Assembly (NCBI GenBank): GCA_964369685.1
Contig: CAYJFB010000001.1
Location: forward strand, 124,001 to 188,000
DNA from: Avidesulfovibrio sp964369685
GTDB lineage: Bacteria > Desulfobacterota > Desulfovibrionia > Desulfovibrionales > Desulfovibrionaceae
DNA length: 64,000 bases
Direction of reading: 5' to 3'
Each line of letters starts with the position of its first letter. The first letter of the stretch is position 1. The translations under genes were made by a program, and so were the position numbers. The notes below the pieces were generated by a model. That model did no database searches. It worked only from the letters and a program-made list of their open reading frames with translations, and was not told where the DNA came from. Shown piece after piece: positions 51,801-60,145 of the stretch.

Positions 51801-52697
51801 ATGCCTTCGCTGAAAGATGTAAAAAATAAAATAGCCGGGGTTCGCAAAACCAAGCAAATAACCAAAGCCATGAATATGGTGGCTTCGGCGAAGTTGCGCG
51901 GCGCTCAGAATCGTATTGAGCGTTTTCGGCCGTATGCGGAAAAGTTTTATTCCGTTTTGAGTGACCTTGCGGACAAAACCGAAGGTGACGTGTTGCATCC
52001 GTTATTGTCGGTGCATCCTGAGAAGAAGGTTGTGCTTATTGTTCTTGCGACGTCTGATCGCGGTCTTTGCGGCGGTTTTAATGCCAACTTGATCGCTTTG
52101 GCTCAAAAAACAGCCAAACAGGCACAAGCCGAGGGCAAAGAGGTGAAGTTTATTTGTGTGGGCAAAAAAGGTCGTGATACCTTGCAAAAAGCAGGGTATG
52201 AGATTGTTTCTGCGTATACCGATGAATTTGGACATCTTGATTTTTCCTTGGCGACACGCATCGGCAAAGACGTGATTTCTGATTACGAACAACTGGTGGT
52301 TGATGAAGTCTTTTTGATTTACGGTCAGTTTGTCTCTTTGTCCAAACAAACGCCGATGAGCCTGTCTTTATTGCCTGTGCGTCCTATTGCTGTTGAGTCG
52401 GCAGAGGGTGAAGTGGTAACGCAGGCTCAAAGTGGCGCGACAGAGTATGTTTATGAGCCGAGTGTTCATGAATTGCTTGCAACGTTGTTGCCGCGTTTTG
52501 TTAATGTACAGATTTTCCGTGGTTTGCTTGATACGGCTGCCAGTGAACACGCAGCGCGCATGGTGGCTATGGATAACGCCACCAGAAATTGTGACGACAT
52601 GACAGGAACCCTGACGCTCTTGTACAACAAGACTAGACAGGCTTCCATCACCAGCGAACTTATCGATATCGTCGGCGGCGCTGAAGCCATCAAGTAA
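51801..52697 (+). CDS. atpG: F1Fo ATP synthase subunit gamma
   Basis: The 298-residue rotor shaft. It begins MPSLKDVKNKIAGVRKTKQI and TKAMNMVASAKLRGAQ (N-terminal helix), has TSDRGLCGGFNAN in the Rossmann-like middle, and ends in the paired helix SEHAARMVAMDNATRNCDDM. It lies 14 bases after atpA. Confidence 0.96.
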   Translation: MPSLKDVKNKIAGVRKTKQITKAMNMVASAKLRGAQNRIERFRPYAEKFYSVLSDLADKTEGDVLHPLLSVHPEKKVVLIVLATSDRGLCGGFNANLIALAQKTAKQAQAEGKEVKFICVGKKGRDTLQKAGYEIVSAYTDEFGHLDFSLATRIGKDVISDYEQLVVDEVFLIYGQFVSLSKQTPMSLSLLPVRPIAVESAEGEVVTQAQSGATEYVYEPSVHELLATLLPRFVNVQIFRGLLDTAASEHAARMVAMDNATRNCDDMTGTLTLLYNKTRQASITSELIDIVGGAEAIK

Positions 52698-52770
52698 GGC
52701 GTCAGGTTGACCTCTTCGGTTAACACCATTCCTCATAGGCCCCGGTGACGGCAAAGGAGCATTCACCAAC

Positions 52771-54186
52771 ATGAGTACAAATACAGGGAAAATAGTTCAG
52801 GTAATCGGTGCTGTTGTAGACGTTGGTTTTCCTGACGGTCAGTTGCCTCAAATTCTGACCGCACTTGAAATCAACAATCCAAACAATGCCGATGCCCCTC
52901 ATTTGATATGCGAAGTCGCACAGCACCTTGGCGACAATGTCGTGCGTACCATTGCCATGGACGCTACAGAAGGTCTGGTTCGTGGCATGGAGGTTGTGAA
53001 TACGGGTAAACCGATTATGGTTCCTGTGGGCAAAGCCTCTCTTGGACGGATCATGAATGTGGTTGGTCGTCCCGTGGACGAAAAAGGCCCGATCGAAACA
53101 GACACCTATTTGCCCATTCACCGCGAAGCACCTGAGTTTGTCGATCAAAACACGAGTGTTGAGGTGCTTGAAACCGGTATTAAGGTTGTGGACTTGTTGG
53201 TTCCCTTCCCCAAAGGCGGTAAGATGGGTTTGTTTGGCGGTGCCGGTGTTGGTAAGACCGTTATTTTGATGGAGCTTATTAACAACATTGCCAAACAGCA
53301 CGGTGGACTTTCTGTTTTTGCGGGTGTGGGTGAACGCACGCGTGAAGGGAATGACCTTTATAATGAGTTTATGGAAGGTGGGATTCTTGATAAGGCCGCG
53401 CTTGTGTATGGGCAGATGAATGAACCTCCGGGAGCTCGTGCTCGTGTGGCTTTGACGGGTTTGACGTGTGCGGAATATTTTCGTGATGCGGAAAATCAGG
53501 ATGTGTTGTTGTTTATTGATAATATTTTCCGTTTTACGCAAGCCGGTTCAGAAGTGTCTGCTTTGCTTGGTCGGATGCCTTCTGCGGTGGGTTATCAACC
53601 GACTCTGGGTACAGACTTGGGTGCTTTGCAGGAACGGATTACGTCCACGAAATCGGGTTCGATCACGTCGGTGCAGGCTGTCTATGTGCCTGCCGATGAC
53701 TTGACTGACCCTGCTCCTGCAACCACGTTCTCGCACTTGGACGGAACGTTGGTTCTTTCGCGTCAGATTGCAGAGCTTGGCATTTATCCTGCTGTGGATC
53801 CGTTGGACTCTACGTCGCGTGTACTTGATCCAAATGTTGTTGGTGAGGAGCATTACCAAGTGGCTCGTCGAGTTCAGCAGGTGTTGCAAAAATACAAAGA
53901 GTTGCAAGATATTATTGCTATTCTGGGTATGGATGAACTGTCTGACGAAGACAAACAAACTGTGGGACGCGCTCGTCGTATCCAACGTTTCCTCTCGCAA
54001 CCCTTCCACGTTGCCGAAACCTTTACGGGCACCCCGGGTGAATACGTGAAGTTGGAAGACACGATTAAAGGGTTTAAAGCCATTCTTGACGGTGAATACG
54101 ACCACCTCGCCGAAGGCGACTTTTACATGGTCGGTAGCATTGAAATGGCCGTGGCGAAACACAAGAAAAACCAAGAAAACGATTAG
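52771..54186 (+). CDS. atpD: F1Fo ATP synthase subunit beta
   Basis: The 471-residue catalytic subunit. The P-loop is GGAGVGKTVILMELI, the catalytic Glu is in GVGERTREGNDLY, Walker B is VLLFIDNIFRFTQ, and the beta hallmark GMDELSDEDK is present. AAGGAG precedes the ATG. A composite element of about 150 bases, unusual inside an atp operon, separates it from atpC. Confidence 0.97.
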   Translation: MSTNTGKIVQVIGAVVDVGFPDGQLPQILTALEINNPNNADAPHLICEVAQHLGDNVVRTIAMDATEGLVRGMEVVNTGKPIMVPVGKASLGRIMNVVGRPVDEKGPIETDTYLPIHREAPEFVDQNTSVEVLETGIKVVDLLVPFPKGGKMGLFGGAGVGKTVILMELINNIAKQHGGLSVFAGVGERTREGNDLYNEFMEGGILDKAALVYGQMNEPPGARARVALTGLTCAEYFRDAENQDVLLFIDNIFRFTQAGSEVSALLGRMPSAVGYQPTLGTDLGALQERITSTKSGSITSVQAVYVPADDLTDPAPATTFSHLDGTLVLSRQIAELGIYPAVDPLDSTSRVLDPNVVGEEHYQVARRVQQVLQKYKELQDIIAILGMDELSDEDKQTVGRARRIQRFLSQPFHVAETFTGTPGEYVKLEDTIKGFKAILDGEYDHLAEGDFYMVGSIEMAVAKHKKNQEND

Positions 54187-54340
54187 TTTTGTTTTTTTCG
54201 GGGGGGCAGTGCCCCCCCGAGCCCCCTTTTCGCCTCGGCATGTATGAGTCGGCGTTGTCATCGCTTCGCTCTGCCAACGCCGACTCATACATGCCGAGGT
54301 TCAAGGTTGCTCAGGGAATCTTTTTTTCAAAAAAATGTTA
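54187..54340 (+). repeat. Composite 3' element, copy D (between atpD and atpC)
   Basis: It follows the atpD stop by a few bases. T7-CGGGGGGG (54199-54206) pairs with CCCCCCCG (54212-54219); GCCCCCTTTTCG follows. The long inverted repeat is perfect over 25 bp (54233-54257 and 54275-54299), beginning CCTCGGCATGTATGAG, with a 17-base loop. The tail TTCAAGGTTGCTCAGGG is followed by TCTTTTTTTC. It is the best-formed copy in the window. Confidence 0.8.
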
Positions 54341-54374
54341 GGGTAAAAGATTCCCAGAAAAAAAGAGAGGAATT

Positions 54375-54776
54375 ATGGCTTCATCGCTTCATCTTGAAGT
54401 TGTTACACCTGATCGGGCTGTGCTTGATACGACGGTTGACTATGTCGGTGTGCCCGGTGTTGCGGGGCAATTTGGTGTGCTTGCGGGGCATATTCCCATG
54501 CTTTCGGCACTGGATGTGGGCACGTTGTATTATCGTGTAGAAGGTAAGGAAGTCAGTCTGTTCATTGCAGGCGGTTTTGCCGAAGTGTCTGAAAACCGCG
54601 TGAGTATCCTTGCTGAATCAGCCGAATTGGCAGAAGAAATTGATGTGGATCGTGCTCAAAAAGCTCGTCAAAGAGCCGAAGAACGTTTGCACGCCAAAAG
54701 TGTTGATGTCGATGTGATGCGTGCCCAAGCGGCACTCAAACGTGCCATTGCTCGCATGCATGTTCGTGGCTTATAA
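54375..54776 (+). CDS. atpC: F1Fo ATP synthase subunit epsilon
   Basis: The 133-residue rotor/inhibitor subunit. The N-terminal beta-sandwich holds HLEVVTPDRAVLDTTVDYV, VPGVAGQFGVLAGHIPML and FIAGGFAEVSENRVSILAE; the C-terminal helices are charged (DRAQKARQRAEERLHA, MRAQAALKRAIARM). AGAGAGGA precedes the ATG. It is split from atpD by a composite element and followed by another. No atpB or atpE gene is near. Confidence 0.95.
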   Translation: MASSLHLEVVTPDRAVLDTTVDYVGVPGVAGQFGVLAGHIPMLSALDVGTLYYRVEGKEVSLFIAGGFAEVSENRVSILAESAELAEEIDVDRAQKARQRAEERLHAKSVDVDVMRAQAALKRAIARMHVRGL

Positions 54777-54779
54777 GAG

Positions 54780-54960
54780 ATGTTTTTGGGGGGAGTTAAA
54801 AAACGCCCCCAGAATGCTTTCTCGCTACGGCGTGGCTCGTTGTTATGGTATTATGATGAAGAAGCAGATGACGACATCGCTTCTGCATGGGCGTGTTGTT
54901 TGTCTTCTTGTCGTTATTATGTCGCAGGTTCATCGCTCCTGAGCGTCCTTTTTCTGAAGA
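54780..54960 (+). repeat. Composite 3' element, copy F (after atpC)
   Basis: TTTTTGGGGGG (from 54783) pairs with CCCCCA (54806-54811). The middle holds a hairpin AGAAGC-A-GATG/CATCGCTTCT rather than a perfect long repeat. The tail GTTCATCGCTCCTGAG is followed by CGTCCTTTTTC. The copy is more degenerate than copies C, D and E but has the same order of parts. Confidence 0.6.
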
Positions 54961-55022
54961 GGCATATGTCATGTTAGATTGTTTTTGAATGAGAGCAATA
55001 TCTATCATGTGCGAGGTGGCTT

Positions 55023-56033
55023 ATGCGTGAGGCTGTGCTTTTCAAACCGCTTGAAAAGAGGGCTGTGCGTTGTTTGTTGTGTGCTCAGCGTTGTCGTGTG
55101 CCTTCGGGCGAACGGGGCTTGTGTGGCGTACGCGAAAACACCAACGGTACGCTGTATACGCTTGTTGATGACATGATTGCGGCATCAGCCATTGATCCCA
55201 TTGAAAAAAAACCGCTGTATCATGTGTTGCCACAGAGTCATATTTTTTCTGTTGGCACGGCAGGGTGCAATTTTGCCTGTCGATTTTGTCAAAATGCACA
55301 TCTCGCTGCACCGCCACAAAAAAATACCCCGATGAAAGGAAAACAGGTCTCCGCACAACATGTCGTTGAGGCCGCTGTACAACATGGTTGTAACAGCGTT
55401 GCCTTTACTTACAATGAACCAACTATCTTTACAGAACAAATTTGTAAGATTGCCGATCTTGCGCAACAACAAAAATTGCTTTGTTGTCTTGTTTCAAATG
55501 GCTATCAAACTTCGGAAACGTTGGAACTGTTGGCACCACGCATCAACGCCGCCAACATCGATCTTAAAGCCTTCCGTGATGATTTCTACAAACATTACTG
55601 TCGAGCGCGGCTTCAACCTGTCCTTGATAATCTCAAATATATGAAAAAACTCGGTTGGTGGATTGAAGTAACGACACTGCTGATTCCTGACCTGAACGAC
55701 GACCCTGTTGAATTGCGTGAACTGGCACAATTTATTCGTGATGAACTTGGTTCAGATGTTCCGTGGCACATTTCTGCGTTTCGTCCGTGTCACCACATGC
55801 AAGATCATCGGCCGACATCGGCAAAGGCGGTACTTGCCGCGTGTGAATTGGGCTATGCCGAAGGCTTGCATTTTGTTTATCCCGGTAATGTCGCTACTGC
55901 GTGCGCAACACGCTGTCCTCATTGTAAAAATGTTTTTATTGAACGCCGAGGTTGGCAAATCAATGTGTTGGGAACAGATGCACACTGTTCACACTGTAAC
56001 GCCATACTGCCGGGTCTTTGGACAACAGCATAA
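55023..56033 (+). CDS. amrS: AmmeMemoRadiSam-system radical SAM enzyme AmrS
   Basis: A 336-residue radical SAM protein related to pyruvate-formate-lyase activating enzymes. The cluster motif is CNFACRFCQN (CxxxCxxC) at about residue 83. An N-terminal CLLCAQRCRVPSGERGLCGVREN block and a C-terminal zinc-ribbon-like CPHCKNVF...CSHCN are both typical of AmrS. The other Amme/Memo partners are not in the window. The product is not established; Memo/AmrS systems are thought to modify an unknown substrate. GAGGTGG precedes the ATG. Confidence 0.88.
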   Translation: MREAVLFKPLEKRAVRCLLCAQRCRVPSGERGLCGVRENTNGTLYTLVDDMIAASAIDPIEKKPLYHVLPQSHIFSVGTAGCNFACRFCQNAHLAAPPQKNTPMKGKQVSAQHVVEAAVQHGCNSVAFTYNEPTIFTEQICKIADLAQQQKLLCCLVSNGYQTSETLELLAPRINAANIDLKAFRDDFYKHYCRARLQPVLDNLKYMKKLGWWIEVTTLLIPDLNDDPVELRELAQFIRDELGSDVPWHISAFRPCHHMQDHRPTSAKAVLAACELGYAEGLHFVYPGNVATACATRCPHCKNVFIERRGWQINVLGTDAHCSHCNAILPGLWTTA

Positions 56034-56089
56034 ATGTTTTCAGAGATTGAAAAATTTGAAAAAAGATGCCTGCATTGTAAGGAATTGGT

Positions 56090-56836
56090 ATGTGTGAACA
56101 CCGTCGTTTGATCATCTTGACTCCCATGAATGAAGAATATCGAGTATTACAAGATATTGTTGCAAATCTTGGTTACAGCAAAAATGATCTTGAAGCATTG
56201 TATCGCTCAAAAGCGTTGTCTGTTTACGAAACAGGTATGGGCGGTTTCAATATGATGAATTTTATCTATAGCTTGCCTGAATTGCGCAGCGATACTCCCG
56301 TTGATATCCTCTTGACCGGCTTTGCTGGCGCGCTCTCCGCTGAACTGAAGACAGGCAAAACATACCAAATAGCCAAAATTACAGATTTTTCTTTCATTGA
56401 ATACCAAGGTGCAGGTGATTTTGAAATTATTCAAACGCCTTCACCGTTTTATGCAAAAAAACTTCAACGTCAAAACAACAGTCTGCCGCACTTCACACTC
56501 AACACAACAGAGCTTGGTGAAAAAAAAGCATATACCCTCATCTCTTCTCCTGCTTTGTTACAAGGGAAAAAAACAAAAGAATATCTTGTTGCAAACGCTG
56601 TTGATATTGTTGATATGGAAGCCTTTGCGCTTGCTTCTGCCTTGCATAATATAAGCAATCAACAACACAACAGCACAAACACACAGCAACACACCATTCG
56701 GCTTGATGTCCTGAAAGTCATTACAGATAGCCCCGAAGAGACCTTTGCCTTTGACAGACTTCCTGAATATATGAATTTTTTGAAAAATAGCGCTTTATTG
56801 CAAACGTTTCTTAAAACCAAGCTTGCTCAATGTTAG
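56090..56836 (+). CDS. Nucleoside phosphorylase/nucleosidase (MTA/SAH nucleosidase-like)
   Basis: The 248-residue protein belongs to the PNP_UDP_1 (MTAN/PNP) fold. The motifs are ILLTGFAGALSAELKTG for the phosphate/ribose loop, IVDMEAFALASAL with the ribose-binding Met-Glu pair, and LKVITDSPEETFAF with the catalytic Asp. It could be a 5'-methylthioadenosine/S-adenosylhomocysteine or futalosine hydrolase, or a purine phosphorylase. Its overlap with a phosphoribosyltransferase frame suggests base salvage. Confidence 0.78.
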   Translation: MCEHRRLIILTPMNEEYRVLQDIVANLGYSKNDLEALYRSKALSVYETGMGGFNMMNFIYSLPELRSDTPVDILLTGFAGALSAELKTGKTYQIAKITDFSFIEYQGAGDFEIIQTPSPFYAKKLQRQNNSLPHFTLNTTELGEKKAYTLISSPALLQGKKTKEYLVANAVDIVDMEAFALASALHNISNQQHNSTNTQQHTIRLDVLKVITDSPEETFAFDRLPEYMNFLKNSALLQTFLKTKLAQC

Positions 56837-56894
56837 AATTGTGTTCATTACAGAAAAAAGAGCCCCCAGTCCGCATAAAAAGAAAGAGAACACT

Positions 56895-57458
56895 ATGCAA
56901 ACGAAAATCATACAAGCAGGTCGATTAAACATTACATTGCCTGTCGTCCCTCTCAAAGACGCGCCTATTTCCATTATTTTATTTGATAGCTTTGGAAAAA
57001 CAAAACTCATCGCCGACATCGCGCAAGAAGTCGTGAGCACGTTTACAAAACCGGATATCATCGTTTGTCCCGAAGCCAAAGCCATTCCCTTGGCTCAAGA
57101 AATGGCAAGACTGTGGAATATTGACTATTTTGTCTTGAGAAAATCCCAGAAACCATATATGACAACACCTCAAAAACTCGAATACACGTCCATCACCTCA
57201 AAAGGCACACAAACACTCTGGTTTGACGATAACGAAAGTTACCAACTTAAAAACAAACAAGTCATGCTCTTTGACGATGTGATCTCAACAGGCGGAACCC
57301 TGCGCGCCATGCTTGATTTTAGCAAGAAAAAAGACTTGCTTGTCTCAAGTGTTGCAACCATCTTTGTCGAAGGCGATGTTGTACCGCTCAAAGAAATGTT
57401 GAATAATTCCTACTCTCTCGAATATCTGGGCTTTTTACCTCTCCTTAAACAAGAATGA
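56895..57458 (+). CDS. Adenine-type purine phosphoribosyltransferase
   Basis: A 187-residue type I PRTase that would join a free purine base to PRPP. The PRPP motif is VMLFDDVISTGGTLRA. The N-terminal PDIIVCPEAKAIPLAQEMA and the SKGTQTLWF loop match the adenine phosphoribosyltransferase group best. The ATG at 56895 has AAAGAGAA before it; the frame is open back into the nucleosidase gene. With that gene it would recycle adenine from MTA or SAH. Its stop overlaps the next start (ATGA). Confidence 0.78.
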   Translation: MQTKIIQAGRLNITLPVVPLKDAPISIILFDSFGKTKLIADIAQEVVSTFTKPDIIVCPEAKAIPLAQEMARLWNIDYFVLRKSQKPYMTTPQKLEYTSITSKGTQTLWFDDNESYQLKNKQVMLFDDVISTGGTLRAMLDFSKKKDLLVSSVATIFVEGDVVPLKEMLNNSYSLEYLGFLPLLKQE

Positions 57459-58636
57459 CAAAAGAAAACAGACAAGATCTCAGTTCGTTGCGTGTTGCGT
57501 TGGTGCACTATTGGCTTGTTGGTATGCGCGGCGGAGAAAAGGTGCTGGAAGCCTTGTGTCGGATGTTTCCCCAAGCAGACATCTATACACATGTGTTGTG
57601 TCCCGAACAGTTGTCGGCGTGTCTGCTCAAGCAGCGTATCCAAACCACCTTTATTCAAAAGTTGCCATGGAGCGCGCGAGCCTATCAGCGTTATTTGCCG
57701 CTTATGCCTTTGGCTTTGGAACAGCTGGATTTACGCCATTATGATCTGGTTATTTCGTCAGAGTCGGGGCCTGCAAAAGGTGTCATCACACGAACCGACA
57801 CTGCACATCTTTGCTATTGTCATTCACCGATGCGCTATTTATGGGATTTTTATCACGATTATCTGGAAAATGCAGGACTCTTGACCAAGCTGTGTATGCG
57901 TCCGTTTTTTCATCAATTGCGTCTTTGGGATTTTGCTTCGGCACAACGGCCTGATCATATCATCGCCAACTCTACAACCGTTGCCAAACGTGTACGGCGT
58001 TGGTGGCGACGTGAAGCTGAAGTGGTGCACCCTCCCGTAGATTGTCAACGCTTCATACAGGCAGACACCCACGTTCTGCAAACACTGCAAGAACCACTGA
58101 AACCATACGAATACTATTTGATTTTAAGCGAACTTGTTCCCTATAAACGTGTTGATTTGGCGGTTCAGGCGTGTACAACCATGCAACGTCCGCTTGTGGT
58201 TGTCGGTGACGGGAGTGAACGACAACGCTTGGAACACATCGCAGGGCCGACTGTCCGTTTCTTGGGACGGATCGATTATGACTTGATTCCTGCATTGTTT
58301 GCTTCTTGCAAAGCCTTTCTTTTCCCGGGGGAAGAAGATTTTGGCATCACGCCCGTTGAAGCCATGGCTGCAGGCCGTCCTGTACTCGCCTACGGACGCG
58401 GTGGTGTGTGCGACTCTGTCGTTCCCGAACATACAGGTTTGTTTTTTCAAAAACAAACCGCCGATGCACTGATTGAAATATTGTATGATTTTGAACAACG
58501 TCTCGAAACAAACAAGAATATCTTTCCTGTAGAACGTTTGCAACAACACGCTCTGCGTTTCTCCGAAGAGCATTTCTCACAAAAAATGCGTTCGGAAATA
58601 CAAACAACCTTACAAACTGTCCGTGCCTGTAAATAG
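57455..58636 (+). CDS. Glycosyltransferase family 4 (mannosyl/LPS-type)
   Basis: A 393-residue GT-B glycosyltransferase. The acceptor half has VALVHYWLVGMRGGEKVLEA and CYCHSPMRYLWDFYHDYL; the donor half has VHPPVDCQRF, ILSELVPYKRVDLAVQAC and FLFPGEEDFGITPVEAMAAG (the E-x7-E motif). This set (GMRGGEK, PGEEDFGI) is typical of LPS O-chain or core mannosyl/fucosyltransferases. It is coupled to the PRTase gene by ATGA though the functions differ. Confidence 0.85.
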   Translation: MTKENRQDLSSLRVALVHYWLVGMRGGEKVLEALCRMFPQADIYTHVLCPEQLSACLLKQRIQTTFIQKLPWSARAYQRYLPLMPLALEQLDLRHYDLVISSESGPAKGVITRTDTAHLCYCHSPMRYLWDFYHDYLENAGLLTKLCMRPFFHQLRLWDFASAQRPDHIIANSTTVAKRVRRWWRREAEVVHPPVDCQRFIQADTHVLQTLQEPLKPYEYYLILSELVPYKRVDLAVQACTTMQRPLVVVGDGSERQRLEHIAGPTVRFLGRIDYDLIPALFASCKAFLFPGEEDFGITPVEAMAAGRPVLAYGRGGVCDSVVPEHTGLFFQKQTADALIEILYDFEQRLETNKNIFPVERLQQHALRFSEEHFSQKMRSEIQTTLQTVRACK

Positions 58637-58679
58637 AAATACACACCTTCGTTTTTCATAAATCGCAACAAAACAAGAC

Positions 58680-58707
58680 TTGACCTTCCTGCCTTAGCGG
58701 ATATATT
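58680..58707 (+). promoter_or_regulatory. Candidate promoter of fliM
   Basis: TTGACC (58680-58685) and TATATT (58702-58707) are 16 bases apart, about 100 bases before the fliM ATG. No sigma-54 GG-N10-GC site of good quality was seen here, unlike at flgE. Confidence 0.5.
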
Positions 58708-58813
58708 ATGAACAGTATTGTCTGCTTTCGAATTTTCTTGTCAAAGCCTCAACAATGACAAATGTGTTTTGTTATCTGTTATGGCGTGAATTTTTTATGT
58801 CCGGTGGTGCACC

Positions 58814-59794
58814 ATGAACAAAATTTTGGCTCAAGATGAAGTTGATGCCCTGCTCCGAGGGTTGTCCGGTGGTGACATTGATACGGGCGCAGATATCGAA
58901 GAAGACAATTCGAGTATTGTGTCGTTTGACCTTGCCAATCAAGATCGAATCATTCGTGGACGGATGCCTGTTCTTGAAATTGTTAACGACCGCTTTGCAA
59001 GACTCTGCACAAATGCGCTTTCAAACGCTATTCGTAAACGCGTGGAACTCAACCCCATATCCATTGATATGACCAAGTTCGGCGATTTCATGCGCTCATT
59101 GCCCGTGCCGACCAGTATTAATATTTTTAAAATGGAACCGTTGCGCGGCAATGCGATCATCGTTGTGGACTCGCGACTTGTTTTTTCTTTGGTTGAAAAT
59201 GTGTTTGGCGGTGTCGGCTCACAACCAAAAATTGAAGGCCGAGAATTTACACGTATTGAACAAGCTATTGTTGACCGTGTGATTAAAATTGCCCTCGAAA
59301 ATATGGAAGAATCATGGCGGCCTGTTCATGAATTGAAACTGGAATTGGTGCGTTCGGAAATTAACCCGCAATTTGCCGCCATTGTTCCCCCAAGTGATGT
59401 GGTTGTTGTGATCAACTTTGAAGTTGAATTGGACTCGTCCATCGGCTCCATGGTCTTGTGTTTACCTTATGCGACCATTGAACCCATTCGTTCAAAACTT
59501 CATGCCAGCTTTCAAACAGAACGCCTTGAAGTTGACCATGCATGGGTTTCGCGTTTGCGCGAGCGTCTCTTAGAAACGCCTATAGAAATGAAAATCCGTA
59601 TCGGCGGAACACAAATCACAGGCAACCAATTGTTGCGTCTTGATATCGGCGACATTCTCGTACTTGATACCGACGTGGAACAACTCTTGCCTTGTTCCAT
59701 TGCAGGCGTAACCAAATATTGGGGCATTGCGGGAACTGTGAAATCCAGTAAAGCCTACCAAATTGTGAAAGAAGAAGAACCGCAATATACATAA
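58814..59794 (+). CDS. fliM: Flagellar motor switch protein FliM
   Basis: A 326-residue C-ring protein that binds CheY-P and sets rotation direction. The N-terminal CheY-binding peptide is ILAQDEVDALLRG (residues 4-16). The middle CheC-like domain holds LVENVFGG and FTRIEQAIVDRVIKIALENM. The C-terminal FliN-like SpoA domain ends LLRLDIGDILVLDTDVEQLL. Only fliM is here, without fliN or fliL next to it. GGTGG precedes the ATG. Confidence 0.95.
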   Translation: MNKILAQDEVDALLRGLSGGDIDTGADIEEDNSSIVSFDLANQDRIIRGRMPVLEIVNDRFARLCTNALSNAIRKRVELNPISIDMTKFGDFMRSLPVPTSINIFKMEPLRGNAIIVVDSRLVFSLVENVFGGVGSQPKIEGREFTRIEQAIVDRVIKIALENMEESWRPVHELKLELVRSEINPQFAAIVPPSDVVVVINFEVELDSSIGSMVLCLPYATIEPIRSKLHASFQTERLEVDHAWVSRLRERLLETPIEMKIRIGGTQITGNQLLRLDIGDILVLDTDVEQLLPCSIAGVTKYWGIAGTVKSSKAYQIVKEEEPQYT

Positions 59795-60145
59795 TTGTAG
59801 AAGTGTTTTGATTTTTTAGAAACATTGTGTGCCTCTCTGTGTATGACATGGAGAGGCATTCACATGCGTATCAAAGCTCCTGTGTTCCTCTTTTTTATAG
59901 CACGTTTATTTTTGATTTTTTTCTTCATGAATTTATTGTACTTTTGGATAAAGATACGCTCAGAGCAGCTTGAACTGCGGCGCACTCAAAACGCGACGAC
60001 ACATCATTAAGCAGGAAAAAGATACGTTTTCGCGTGTTGAGTGCGCCGCAGGATCAAGGGGGTCCGGGGGGCGGTGCCCCCCGGAAAAAAAAGAAAAAGC
60101 AAAGAAAAAACAAAAGCAAACGAAAAAAGAGGTTTTGGGGTTGTT
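59795..60145 (+). other. fliM-pdx intergenic region with a possible tiny ORF
   Basis: A hairpin TGCCTCTC/GAGAGGCA (59830-59858) follows fliM without a clear T-run. An ATG at 59864 with GAGAGG before it opens 48 codons (MRIKAPVFLFFIARLFLIFF and on), a single-helix peptide. Its second half runs into composite element E, so it may be chance. The rest is element E and an A-rich stretch. Confidence 0.4.
59945..60092 (-). repeat. Composite element, copy E (reverse orientation, before pdxK)
   Basis: Read on the minus strand: eight T, CCGGGGGGC/GCCCCCCGG (60064-60084), ACCCCCTTGATCC, then TGCGGCGCACTCAACACGCG paired with its near-exact complement (60031-60050 and 59976-59995, one mismatch in 20), the tail TTCAAGCTGCTCTGAG and TATCTTTATCC. 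Unlike the other copies, it does not follow a gene on its own strand; it is antisense to the gap between fliM and pdxK. Confidence 0.78.
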
